Positions 23,063 to 30,495 of a stretch of 64,000 nucleotides of DNA are shown here, piece after piece (position 1 is the first letter of the stretch; every line of letters starts with the position of its first letter). The stretch comes from Brevibacillus composti. Its GTDB lineage: Bacteria > Bacillota > Bacilli > Brevibacillales > Brevibacillaceae. A program made the position numbers and the translations under genes. The notes under the pieces are model-generated. The model was given only the letters and a program-made list of their open reading frames with translations, had not been told where the DNA came from and made no database searches. Location of the stretch: NCBI RefSeq assembly GCF_016406105.1, contig NZ_CP066308.1:4066501-4130500 (forward strand). Reading direction: 5' to 3'.

Positions 23063-23221
23063 TCACAAAAACAGGAAATCCACGAGCATGTACGCCGCAG
23101 CGAGACAGCCGAGAATCATGGTGAGAAGGGCCTGTCCGCCAAGATAGGTGATGTCAAAAATGCGGTGGATGATTCGGAAAATGATAAATGCAATGACAAG
23201 CACGACGATGAGTAGAAACAT
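23063..23221 (-). CDS. small two-helix membrane protein, 52 residues
   Basis: ATG at 23221 follows AAAGGAG and opens a 52-codon frame with two hydrophobic segments (LLIVVLVIAFIIFRII at residues 3-18 and ALLTMILGCLAAAYMLVDFLFL at 31-52), consistent with an integral membrane peptide. It lies between the second secreted pseudo-peptidase gene and a terminator, so it is probably co-transcribed with that gene. No function can be assigned. Confidence 0.6.
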   Translation of the reverse strand: MFLLIVVLVIAFIIFRIIHRIFDITYLGGQALLTMILGCLAAAYMLVDFLFL

Positions 23222-23273
23222 GGATGGTTACTCCTTTCCTATTGTAAACCCCTGGAAATTTTGGTTACCAAAC

Positions 23274-24581
23274 TTATTTTCTTGCAATCCAGTTGTCGAA
23301 TGCTCGTGCCAGTTCCGAGTACGAGCCGATTTCGGCGGCAAATGCTCGTTCGAAAGTGGACTCCTTGCTCATGAACAGTTTGTGCATCTTTTCCTTGCCG
23401 TAGGTTTCGAACAGGAACGTGACCAGCACCGCCCCGTCGTCATAAATTCCTTTCACCCGTACCCCGGAAGGAGAGATCACGATGCGGCTGCGGTCATTCT
23501 TTACGTTGCGAATCATGACGGCAATCGAGTCGTCTTTTCCGTAGTGGGTTCCGTAGTATTCCTGCACTCCTTGAACAAACCAATCCGGGGCACGGTAGAT
23601 GTCGTTCCACCCACTCGATTTCTGACGGATCACACGCTTTAACGGAATGCTCATGACTTCATGGATCGTGGTGGTAAGGAAGTATTGGTCATCGAAGTTC
23701 TTACCCGTGTTCGTGCAGCAATTCCGGTAATGAGCCGACTGTGCCAGCAAATGGAGTCGGTACGATCCGTCATTCATTCCCTCCAGGCTCCACAGTCCGA
23801 TGTCCGCGTTTTCGTTTGGACGGTCATACAAGACTACCTCCAGTGGCTTTGGCTCCTTGATCAACTGCTTGATGTTGGGATAGCTGCCGAATTCCTGAAA
23901 CACGTACTTGAAGGACTTGTCCAGATGTTCTTTCATTTTCGATGCATCGGTGTAATAGCCCTTCGGGTAACGGATCGTGTAAAACTCAGAAGCGATCGGC
24001 TCTGTCTGATCTTTGTCGCCCTTCCCGGTTTCCAGCTTTCGGATGCGCTCCTTGAGAGTTGAGACCTCTTCTTGCAGTCCTTTGATTTCTTCTTTCAGCT
24101 GCTTTTGCTCCGATTGGAGCCGCTGTACCAGACGGAGAACTTCTGCCAAGTCTCCTTGCCCGCCCTGAGTAGGTGTATAGTCCACCTTCACGCTTTTCGT
24201 TGAGCTAGACGTACCCGTGCTGAAGGGAATCACCATCGATCCTGCCGGGTCACCGTCTACGTACCGAATGCCGGGCCCTACGTGAAGGGTATAGCTTGCC
24301 TTTGGCTGGTACAGATTGGTGGATCTAACCGAGATGTACTTGTTCTTTGCGGAATAAGACAGTCTCATACTGACGTTTTTATTGTCTTGATCGACCACAC
24401 GCACCGATTCGCTAGTAATCGTGGACTTGTCCAGTTCCTTCTCAAAATAGATGTACCACGTCACCTTTATGGAGAGGTCATGGTAGCCTCCTTCATCGAC
24501 TGATGCCGCGTACCCCGTTTGAGGAAAGAAGCTGATGAGTGTCAGACAAAAAATGAGAAGAGAGTTTATGATTCTTCGCAA
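23274..24581 (-). CDS. secreted protein: Ig-like domain, coiled coil, degenerate gluzincin domain (paralogue 2)
   Basis: The 435-residue protein has the same domain order as the protein at 12558-13898: a signal peptide (residues 1-25), an Ig-like domain (about 30-133), a coiled coil (about 144-186) and a gluzincin-like domain. It keeps the same two changes: HEVMS (307-311) for HExxH, and PDWFVQGVQEYYG (332-344) with Gln for the third zinc ligand. The CCTN cysteine pair is also kept (about 288-291). Translation starts at TTG 24581, seven bases after AAGGAG. It lies between a membrane-anchored protein gene and a small membrane protein gene, forming a small surface-protein operon. Confidence 0.72.
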   Translation of the reverse strand: MRRIINSLLIFCLTLISFFPQTGYAASVDEGGYHDLSIKVTWYIYFEKELDKSTITSESVRVVDQDNKNVSMRLSYSAKNKYISVRSTNLYQPKASYTLHVGPGIRYVDGDPAGSMVIPFSTGTSSSTKSVKVDYTPTQGGQGDLAEVLRLVQRLQSEQKQLKEEIKGLQEEVSTLKERIRKLETGKGDKDQTEPIASEFYTIRYPKGYYTDASKMKEHLDKSFKYVFQEFGSYPNIKQLIKEPKPLEVVLYDRPNENADIGLWSLEGMNDGSYRLHLLAQSAHYRNCCTNTGKNFDDQYFLTTTIHEVMSIPLKRVIRQKSSGWNDIYRAPDWFVQGVQEYYGTHYGKDDSIAVMIRNVKNDRSRIVISPSGVRVKGIYDDGAVLVTFLFETYGKEKMHKLFMSKESTFERAFAAEIGSYSELARAFDNWIARK

Positions 24582-24607
24582 TTCGATTCTCCTTCCTTTC
24601 CTTGTAC

Positions 24608-25735
24608 CTATTGTTTCTTGTAGAATTGCTTATCCACGTATGCGTACTCTTCGTAAAGCCCCTGAGAGCCGAACGGGATCAGCAACTTGTTCTGCTCTAC
24701 CAGAATCCGCGTCTGTCCCGTCACTTTCAGATCCTGCACAAACGGGTTGATCTTGTTTGGATCGGCTCCCTTGTTGTAAGAGAAGACCCAAGCGTAGCTC
24801 TCCAGCAGGCCGTCCCCAGCCGTGACGACAATCTCCGGCGTACCGTCCTGGTCAAAATCGTGGGCGGCTGCCTGCATCACAAAGCCCTCGCGCAACTCGC
24901 CTGTCTCGTCGTACGGAACGTCAAACGACGTGTCTGCTTGTGAGATGTCGAGCTCCCAGCCAACGGAAGGCCCTTTCAAGACCACTTGGCATTTGATTCC
25001 GTTGGGATGCCCAAGTCCCAGCCGAAGTTCTGCTTGATCTCCTCCCAAATTGAGTGGCAGGACTGTGTCGGCCAGTCCCGGCTGCCATTCGATCAGACTG
25101 GGAAGGGGAGCTGATGTTGCTGCGTCGGCCAAGATTATGCTAGACACCTCTGGCGTTGGCTGTGAAAGGGCAGGTTGACTTTGCTCCTCTTGGGGCGGAG
25201 CTGAATGTGTAGCAGGTACTGCCACTGAACTTTCTCCTTTGGAGGCACTGGCAGAATTCCCCGTAAATGTCTCCTCCTGAAGCTCTTTTTCGAACACTTT
25301 TCCCATCAGGGCCATCTGAATCAGATTATTTTGGGGGATGTCGTTAAACTCGACGGCGTACAACCGGAATGTTCGATTCTCCTGATTTACGGTAAACTGG
25401 ATTACCGCATTCACTCTCTTATCCATAAACATGCACGTTCCCTTGAACTCTACTACGTCTTCTCCTGATTCTGCCTGAAAGGATCGCCAGCTCGGCGAGC
25501 CGAAGAATGTGCCGAACGCTTCACCAATCGATTTTTCGGGGAAATCCTCGAAATGCCCTTCCTTTACAATCCGGGTTGTTTCGCTCTCCATGCTCACCGC
25601 GTCCTCAACTGCTCTTTGTACGTCGACACCCGCCCAGGTCAGAATGAGCCACGCTGCGACGACGATGATTCCCAAACCGGTCATGAAACCGTAGAATTTG
25701 TTCATGCCCTTCAGGAATTTTTTCAATGCTTCCAT
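24608..25735 (-). CDS. membrane-anchored protein with C-terminal FG-GAP/EF-like motif
   Basis: The 375-residue protein has one N-terminal membrane helix (about residues 14-35, FMTGLGIIVVAAWLILTWAG) and then an extracellular domain (SIGEAFGTFFGSPSWRSFQAESGEDVVEFKGTCMFMDKRVNAVIQFTVNQENRTFRLYAVEFN). A Ser/Pro/Gln-rich linker follows (about 155-205), then a beta-rich C-terminal domain containing HDFDQDGTPEIVV, a calcium-type loop seen in FG-GAP repeats. The membrane topology suggests a surface-exposed protein. ATG at 25735 follows GAGGAGG. It heads the operon with the secreted pseudo-peptidase. Confidence 0.6.
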   Translation of the reverse strand: MEALKKFLKGMNKFYGFMTGLGIIVVAAWLILTWAGVDVQRAVEDAVSMESETTRIVKEGHFEDFPEKSIGEAFGTFFGSPSWRSFQAESGEDVVEFKGTCMFMDKRVNAVIQFTVNQENRTFRLYAVEFNDIPQNNLIQMALMGKVFEKELQEETFTGNSASASKGESSVAVPATHSAPPQEEQSQPALSQPTPEVSSIILADAATSAPLPSLIEWQPGLADTVLPLNLGGDQAELRLGLGHPNGIKCQVVLKGPSVGWELDISQADTSFDVPYDETGELREGFVMQAAAHDFDQDGTPEIVVTAGDGLLESYAWVFSYNKGADPNKINPFVQDLKVTGQTRILVEQNKLLIPFGSQGLYEEYAYVDKQFYKKQ

Positions 25736-25820
25736 TTTTGAATGTCCTCCTCTGACTCTCAATCGGCCTGTCTATCATCGTTCTGAGACCAATGACTGAT
25801 AGAAATGCCGCACAAAAATA

Positions 25821-25835
25821 GTAGAATCTTCCTAC
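25821..25835. promoter_or_regulatory. palindrome in the divergent intergenic region
   Basis: The 195-base gap between the minus-strand surface operon and the plus-strand xre gene contains the imperfect palindrome GTAGAATCTTCCTAC and an AT-rich stretch. It is a plausible Xre operator controlling both directions. The rest of the gap shows no gene. Confidence 0.4.
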
Positions 25836-25930
25836 ATTATGTTATAAGTGTTATATGATAGTCAACTAACATCTATAGTGTGTGTTACTACCAAACTGCC
25901 TCCTGTACGCTTGTGGTGAGGTGGGGTTGA

Positions 25931-26284
25931 ATGGAAGCGAACACCAAACAACTGGCGAAGAGATTGGGCGAACGGATTCGCACTCTTCGTATGGACAAGG
26001 GCCTGAGCCAGGAACAGCTCGGCGAGCTTTCCGGCCTGCACACGAACTACGTCGGCCAGATCGAGCGGGGAGAGAAGAACCTGACGATTGAAAGTCTCTC
26101 CAAGATCGCCCGCAGTCTCGGCATTCCTTTAGAGCAGCTGTTCCACTCCGTCGATCCGCTCGGCCCTGAAACGGAGCTTGGTCGAATCGTCATGCTGCTG
26201 TCTGAACGTCCCGTTGCCGACCATTCGCTGGTGCTGGCACTCATGAAAACCGTCTTTAGCTGGGAAGAAGAAAAGCGGAAGTGA
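25931..26284 (+). CDS. Xre-family HTH regulator
   Basis: The 117-residue protein has a classic Xre helix-turn-helix (LGERIRTLRMDKGLSQEQLGELSGLHTNYVGQIERGEKNLTIESLSKIARSLGIPLEQLF, residues 12-72) and a short C-terminal helical domain. The start follows GGTGAGGTGGGG. It is the only plus-strand gene in the accessory block and is divergent from the surface operon, so it probably represses that promoter, the recombinase side, or its own gene. Confidence 0.88.
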   Translation: MEANTKQLAKRLGERIRTLRMDKGLSQEQLGELSGLHTNYVGQIERGEKNLTIESLSKIARSLGIPLEQLFHSVDPLGPETELGRIVMLLSERPVADHSLVLALMKTVFSWEEEKRK

Positions 26285-26294
26285 GCGATGAATG

Positions 26295-26570
26295 TCATCT
26301 CACCTCCGCTTTCACTTGTTTGTCCGGGAACTGGCTGGCCAGACGCGCCTTTTCCCATCTGATCCGGTGCCATTGCTTCCGCAGTTCTTCTTCTTTCTGT
26401 CGGATCGCCTCGCAGATCGCCTCCGCTGTCTCCAGGCAGGAGTTTTCGCTCTCCCTGTAGACTAATTCGTCCACCAGCAGGGACAGGGCTCTCTCGCACG
26501 TCTGGATGCTCCGAACCATGCTGTCTTCCCGCAAAATCAACGCTTCGTATACTTCTCGAACTGAATTCAC
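26295..26570 (-). CDS. small coiled-coil protein beside the recombinase
   Basis: The 91-residue protein is helical and charged (ETAEAICEAIRQKEEELRKQWHRIRWEKARLASQF) with no signal or membrane segment. GTG at 26570 follows AAGGAG. Only 15 bases separate it from the recombinase stop, so they are co-transcribed; it might be a directionality or accessory factor, but nothing in the sequence proves this. Its stop faces the stop of xre. Confidence 0.55.
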   Translation of the reverse strand: MNSVREVYEALILREDSMVRSIQTCERALSLLVDELVYRESENSCLETAEAICEAIRQKEEELRKQWHRIRWEKARLASQFPDKQVKAEVR

Positions 26571-26585
26571 GTTTGCATCTCCTTT

Positions 26586-27461
26586 CTACAACAGATTCAC
26601 CGCACGCTCCTTTTCTTCTTTGCTCGTGTTGATGTAGAAATGAGCTGTTGTCTGAATGTGGGCGTGTCCGGCCAGTTTGCTCACAGTCGTCAGCGGCACG
26701 TTTTTCTGAAGCAGCCTCGTGCAGAAGGTGTGCCTGAACTTGTGCGGGTACATGCGGAAGCCGAGACGCTTCTCCAAGCCCTCCAGCATGGTGTTCACCG
26801 CGTCTTTGTGCATTTTCTCCGCTCGCTGGCTTACGAGAAGAAACGGGCTCTCCCGATGCTTGCTCTGCTGCCGTTCCGTCCTGACGTACTCCTTGATGAG
26901 ATCCACCAGATCGGGGCGAAGCGGAATTTCTCGGTACTTCCCTCCTTTGCCCGTCACTCTCAGCGTGTTGGTTAGGTAGTCGATGTCACCGAGACGGATG
27001 CCGCACAGTTCGCTCACCCGAACGCCCGTGTACAAAAGCAGCCAAACGATGAGATGGTTCCGCAAGGTGACCTTCGTCCTGTCCTGAACGAAAAACAGAA
27101 GCTGGTTGACCTCCTGCTCCGAAAACACCTCCACCTCTCCCTCGCTTCCGGCTGCCACCTTGATCCTGTCTTTGCGCAGCGAGACGACCTGCTCCGTCGC
27201 CAGCTTGCGCTCGATCAGGAAGAGGTTGAACGCCTGCAAGGAGTTGATCTTCTTGTTGATGGTTGCCACCGCGTACTTGCTGTCGGCGAGCCTGCTCTTG
27301 TAGCTGGAGACGTAGAAGCGCTTGAGATCGGTCGGCTGATCCACTCCCATTTCTCTCAGGAACGCACAAAACGCCCTGACGTCGCCCACGTAGGATTCGA
27401 TGGTTTTAGGCGCGATCCCGTTCTCCACAAGGTACTCTTCGAACTGCTGGATCACGTTCAT
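26586..27461 (-). CDS. tyrosine recombinase, element recombinase 2 (possible integrase)
   Basis: The 291-residue protein has the SAM-like N-terminal domain (VIQQFEEYLVENGIAPKTIESYVGDVRAFCAFL) and the complete catalytic set: Arg in TGVRVSELC, Lys in GKGGKYRE, HxxR in HKFRHTFCT, His in LAGHAHIQTT and Tyr in FYI. ATG at 27461 follows CAGGAGG; the in-frame start at 27482 would include that site. It is the last gene at the right end of the accessory block, the usual place for an integrase. No att core repeat shared with the left side (near 11.0 kb) was found by eye. Confidence 0.9.
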   Translation of the reverse strand: MNVIQQFEEYLVENGIAPKTIESYVGDVRAFCAFLREMGVDQPTDLKRFYVSSYKSRLADSKYAVATINKKINSLQAFNLFLIERKLATEQVVSLRKDRIKVAAGSEGEVEVFSEQEVNQLLFFVQDRTKVTLRNHLIVWLLLYTGVRVSELCGIRLGDIDYLTNTLRVTGKGGKYREIPLRPDLVDLIKEYVRTERQQSKHRESPFLLVSQRAEKMHKDAVNTMLEGLEKRLGFRMYPHKFRHTFCTRLLQKNVPLTTVSKLAGHAHIQTTAHFYINTSKEEKERAVNLL

Positions 27462-27642
27462 TGGAAACACCTCCTGAAACACAAAAACGGCCCTGCATCC
27501 GTCGATTGGACACAGGGATGTTTTATGAATTGCCTTCGTTCAAACCTCCTTCCTTTATACCGTCACAATAATATTAAATATCTGAACTTGCGTTTGAATC
27601 GATTTTTGATGAGAGGGGGGACGAAGGGGGAGTGGTGAGGGA

Positions 27643-27780
27643 ATGGCTGACTACAGTTTTTATATTCTTCAGCGAGGGTTTCAGGCAAAAAGGTTCGCAC
27701 ACTTGTTGGCTCAAATGCAAACGGTTCCAGCTATCTTTGAACGACAGGATTTTTCAGTGAGCTTTTGTAGAGTTTTGTAG
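27643..27780 (+). CDS. possible small ORF, 45 residues
   Basis: In the 374-base gap between recombinase 2 and the group II intron, an ATG at 27643 follows GGGGGAGTGGTGAGGGA and opens a 45-codon frame starting MADYSFYILQRGFQAKRF. The composition is protein-like but no family is recognised. The rest of the gap holds only an imperfect hairpin near 27495-27520 and two copies of AACTTGCGTTT. Confidence 0.25.
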   Translation: MADYSFYILQRGFQAKRFAHLLAQMQTVPAIFERQDFSVSFCRVL

Positions 27781-27897
27781 CGAGCAATGTTGTGTCCAGC
27801 AAAAAACCGAAACTTGCGTTTCCGTCACAGTAGAGTAGAGAACTGAAACTTTTGGGCGACCATATGGTCGCCTTACTCATTTCAGCTCCCCCTCATC

Positions 27898-27930
27898 AAA
27901 CCGTACGTGAGGTTTTCCCTCATACGGCTT
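27898..27930 (-). ncRNA. group II intron domain V
   Basis: The minus strand reads AAGCCGTATGAGGG-AAAA-CCTCACGTACGGTTT, a near-perfect hairpin with the conserved AGC..CGTA..ACGGTTT pattern of domain V, the catalytic core of the ribozyme. Confidence 0.85.
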
Positions 27931-29263
27931 TCCGATGCTCTTCTTTCTTTGGCATTCGGTAGTCCTCTCCGGCAAGTTTCACCAATGATCCCCGTGTGGC
28001 TTTCATTACCTCCCCGACCCTGGAATGCTTGTTTCGCACATTCCTTTTCTTGTTAACGAATAGCGTCAGCCTTTCTATTACATACCAATCAATTCTGTTT
28101 AACCATCTTGCTGCTATAGTTGAAATTGAATAGTAGTTCTTGAATCCCTTAAGCTTTCGATTAAGCCCTTGTACCACCTCATGCAGCGGCCAGTACAACT
28201 TGCTGCGCGGTTCGGTGTACATCTTAATTTTCCGTCTCATTTCTTTCATTGCTTTCTTGCTTGGAATATGTGACATGACATATATCCTTTTTCCACCTTT
28301 AATGAGAACGGGAAATTTTCGATGATGAAAACCGAGGAAGTCAAAGCCTGCGGTGTTGTCCCAGATATTGATCAATCGAGACTTTTCCTTGCTAAGAGTC
28401 AGGTCAAGTTTGCTCATAATGGCCTTTATAACCTGAATGCTTTCCAAGGCATCCTTTTTCGTCTTGCACATGACCACGAAATCATCGGCGTATCGAACTA
28501 ATTTGCCAAGATGAGAAAATTGTTTCTCCCAGATTGTATCCATGTAGTTGAGGTAAATGTTCGCAAGCAGCGGCGAAATTACTCCTCCTTGCGGAGTTCC
28601 CCAATCCGTTTCATGGAACTGTACACCTTCCATGACACCTGCTTGCAGCCATTTTCGAATCAGTTTTAGTACTCTGCGGTCCGAAATCCTTTGCTCAACC
28701 AGTTTCATCAGCTTCTCCTGATTGATGTTGTCAAAGTACCCCTTGATGTCTACATCAACTACCCAATATGCCTGTTTGCTCGCTTTTCTGATTTGTGCAA
28801 TCGCCTGGTGGGCATTTCGTTTCGGTCGGAATCCATATGAGCAATCTTTAAAGTCCGCCTCGAAAATTGGCTCAATGACCATTTTGGTTGCCATTTGGAC
28901 AACTCGATCTCGTATCGTCGGGATGCCAAGCGGTCTTTGCTTCCCATCCGCTTTTGGAATGTACGTGCGTCGAACTGGTGCCGGATGGTACCGTTTTCTC
29001 TTTAGGTCGAGGTAGATTTCATTGAGGAATTTACTCTCTCCGTATTCATGTACAATTCTTTCGATTGTCTGTCCGTCCACTCCGCCGCTTCCTTTGTTGG
29101 CACGCACTCTGCGCCATGCTTCGGCGAGGATGTCAGGACGATACACCTTGTCATACAGAGCATGAAATCGCCGTTTTGGATTTTCCTTGGCACAAAGATA
29201 TAGGGTTGTCCAAAGTTGTCGAGCTTTTGCATCGGTGTAGTTAGCAAGTTTACTTGCATTCAC
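27920..29263 (-). CDS. ltrA: group II intron reverse transcriptase/maturase
   Basis: The 447-residue protein has RT motifs in order: the RT0-2 region ([22 protein letters not shown]), RT3 ([18 protein letters not shown]), RT4 ([14 protein letters not shown]), the catalytic YADD in RT5 ([14 protein letters not shown]) and a maturase X domain ([20 protein letters not shown]). There is no C-terminal HNH endonuclease domain, so retrohoming would rely on other priming. GTG at 29263 follows AAAGGAGG. The frame is intact, so the intron may be active. Confidence 0.92.
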   Translation of the reverse strand: MNASKLANYTDAKARQLWTTLYLCAKENPKRRFHALYDKVYRPDILAEAWRRVRANKGSGGVDGQTIERIVHEYGESKFLNEIYLDLKRKRYHPAPVRRTYIPKADGKQRPLGIPTIRDRVVQMATKMVIEPIFEADFKDCSYGFRPKRNAHQAIAQIRKASKQAYWVVDVDIKGYFDNINQEKLMKLVEQRISDRRVLKLIRKWLQAGVMEGVQFHETDWGTPQGGVISPLLANIYLNYMDTIWEKQFSHLGKLVRYADDFVVMCKTKKDALESIQVIKAIMSKLDLTLSKEKSRLINIWDNTAGFDFLGFHHRKFPVLIKGGKRIYVMSHIPSKKAMKEMRRKIKMYTEPRSKLYWPLHEVVQGLNRKLKGFKNYYSISTIAARWLNRIDWYVIERLTLFVNKKRNVRNKHSRVGEVMKATRGSLVKLAGEDYRMPKKEEHRKAV

Positions 29264-29785
29264 TCACTCTTACCTCCTTTCAACCCGTGAACAAAGCAGG
29301 GCTCCTTTCCTCCATGGAGTTTTGTTGTCTCCACTTCTCTGGTACTATGAGCCCCTCCGACTCCCTCTCTGCCGTCCACCACTTCCCTTACGGTTATAGG
29401 TTTCCGCTTTACACTCCGACGGAGTGTGCAAAGTAGGGTCTCCCCAGTTCCGTTCCTTACTTTCTCAGCATACCGTTCCCCTTACCCCGAGAGGTTCTTG
29501 AGTGCTGCGATCCAAGTTCTACACACCTTCCGTGGCCTTCGCCCACTTCCCCCAGGCTCGGCTCCTCCTTGTCCATCTTACAATGGTCTTTCTTAACGAG
29601 GCGGCAGGATTCACTTTATGTTACGGTCTGCTGATTTGCTTGCACCCTTTCGGGTTACTTTGTCACAGGGCTTCAACCTTAGGATCACTCCACCAGTTGC
29701 CTGTCAGCTACGAGGCGACTTGGCTCTTACCTCGGTTGGACTTTCACCAACTAGCAATTAACGGCTTGCTGGGCACGCAAAAAGA

Positions 29786-29827
29786 AAAAAACCAAAAGGA
29801 TTGCCAGTACCTAAGTACAAGCAATCC
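29786..29827 (-). terminator. terminator used as group II intron target
   Basis: Stem GGATTGC / GCAATCC with an inner GTAC / GTAC extension is followed on the minus strand by TTTTGGTTTTTTTC, and the intron 5' end comes about ten bases later. Confidence 0.82.
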
Positions 29828-29839
29828 TCATTGGTCTTT

Positions 29840-30400
29840 AGAGAAACTACAACGCCCATTGTAAGTTCTCGGATCTTCTTATCCGCTGACTGGGTTCCTT
29901 CGCTCCGGCTAGTTTTCCCCTCCCCGCCTGTGTTACCACTACGGGTTCAAACGGCAAGCCATCCTCACTACCTACGAACCCGCCGCCATCTTACCAGCCT
30001 CCCTGGTGCTAACCCACCTCTTCCGGCAAGACTTCAAACGTTCCACCTTGTCTATCCCTTCTTTTGCTGACCTTAGATCCCCACTATACAATATGAGAAA
30101 AACAGGTTTAACAGCCTGAATTGTTCCTGTTTCGTCTTTACGATTTCGCGTAAAGCGGCTGTTGCCCAACCCGTAGCGCTTATTTCCTGGCAACAGCTAA
30201 ATCGCATTGGGTCTACATGGATTCGTCTCCTGACCATAGCCAACTTTTAAGGAGCCCCGCCTTGCATTTCAGCAAGTACGTCTTCACCTGACTTCACTGG
30301 AGCAGATGGTATAGGACTGCTCAAAGTGCAGGAGGATTAGGCACATGACTTTAGACTGTTTTCATGGATTGGATTTTCACCAAGCAATTCGACAAGGCAG
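29840..30400 (-). other. unidentified structured region, possibly noncoding RNA
   Basis: No convincing gene lies between the intron and the wall-protein terminator. The minus strand instead shows three successive hairpins: GCTGTTGCC / GGCAACAGC (30158-30197), CTTTACG / CGTAAAG (30136-30155) and AACAGG / CCTGTT (30101-30131). A G-rich stretch follows, and the unit ends in the terminator at 29786-29827. It might be an RNA gene, the RNA part of a decayed transposable element, or a leader. A 73-codon frame at 29972-30193 does not look like protein. Confidence 0.35.
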
Positions 30401-30410
30401 TTAGAGAAAA

Positions 30411-30443
30411 GACCCCAAGGAATGGAACCATATCTTTGGGGTC
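30411..30443 (-). terminator. terminator of the wall-protein operon
   Basis: The outer stem GACCCCAA / TTGGGGTC encloses a paired interior and is followed on the minus strand by TTTTCTC. It lies 53 bases after the stop of the outer-wall-protein homologue. Confidence 0.85.
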
Positions 30444-30495
30444 TCGCTCCACTTCTTTCACTCAATTGAGCTTATAAAGTAACGTTTCGTAGCTA

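Larger units (their letters stand above)
27836..29776 (-). mobile_element. group II intron
   Basis: On the minus strand the intron starts at about 29776 with GTGCCCAGCAAGCCG and has the conserved 5' region (GGTGAAAGTCCAACCG). It encodes a reverse transcriptase and ends with domain V (27898-27930) and a long domain-VI-like hairpin built on the palindrome GGCGACCATATGGTCGCC. The 3' end near 27836 is approximate. The 5' end lies directly after the T tract of a transcription terminator (29786-29827), the insertion preference known for group IIC introns. The subclass is uncertain because domain V is 33 bases. Confidence 0.85.

Noticed and set aside
29972..30193. 73-codon minus-strand frame in the structured region
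   Set aside because: It runs through three hairpins and has no recognisable protein pattern; RNA structure explains the region better.
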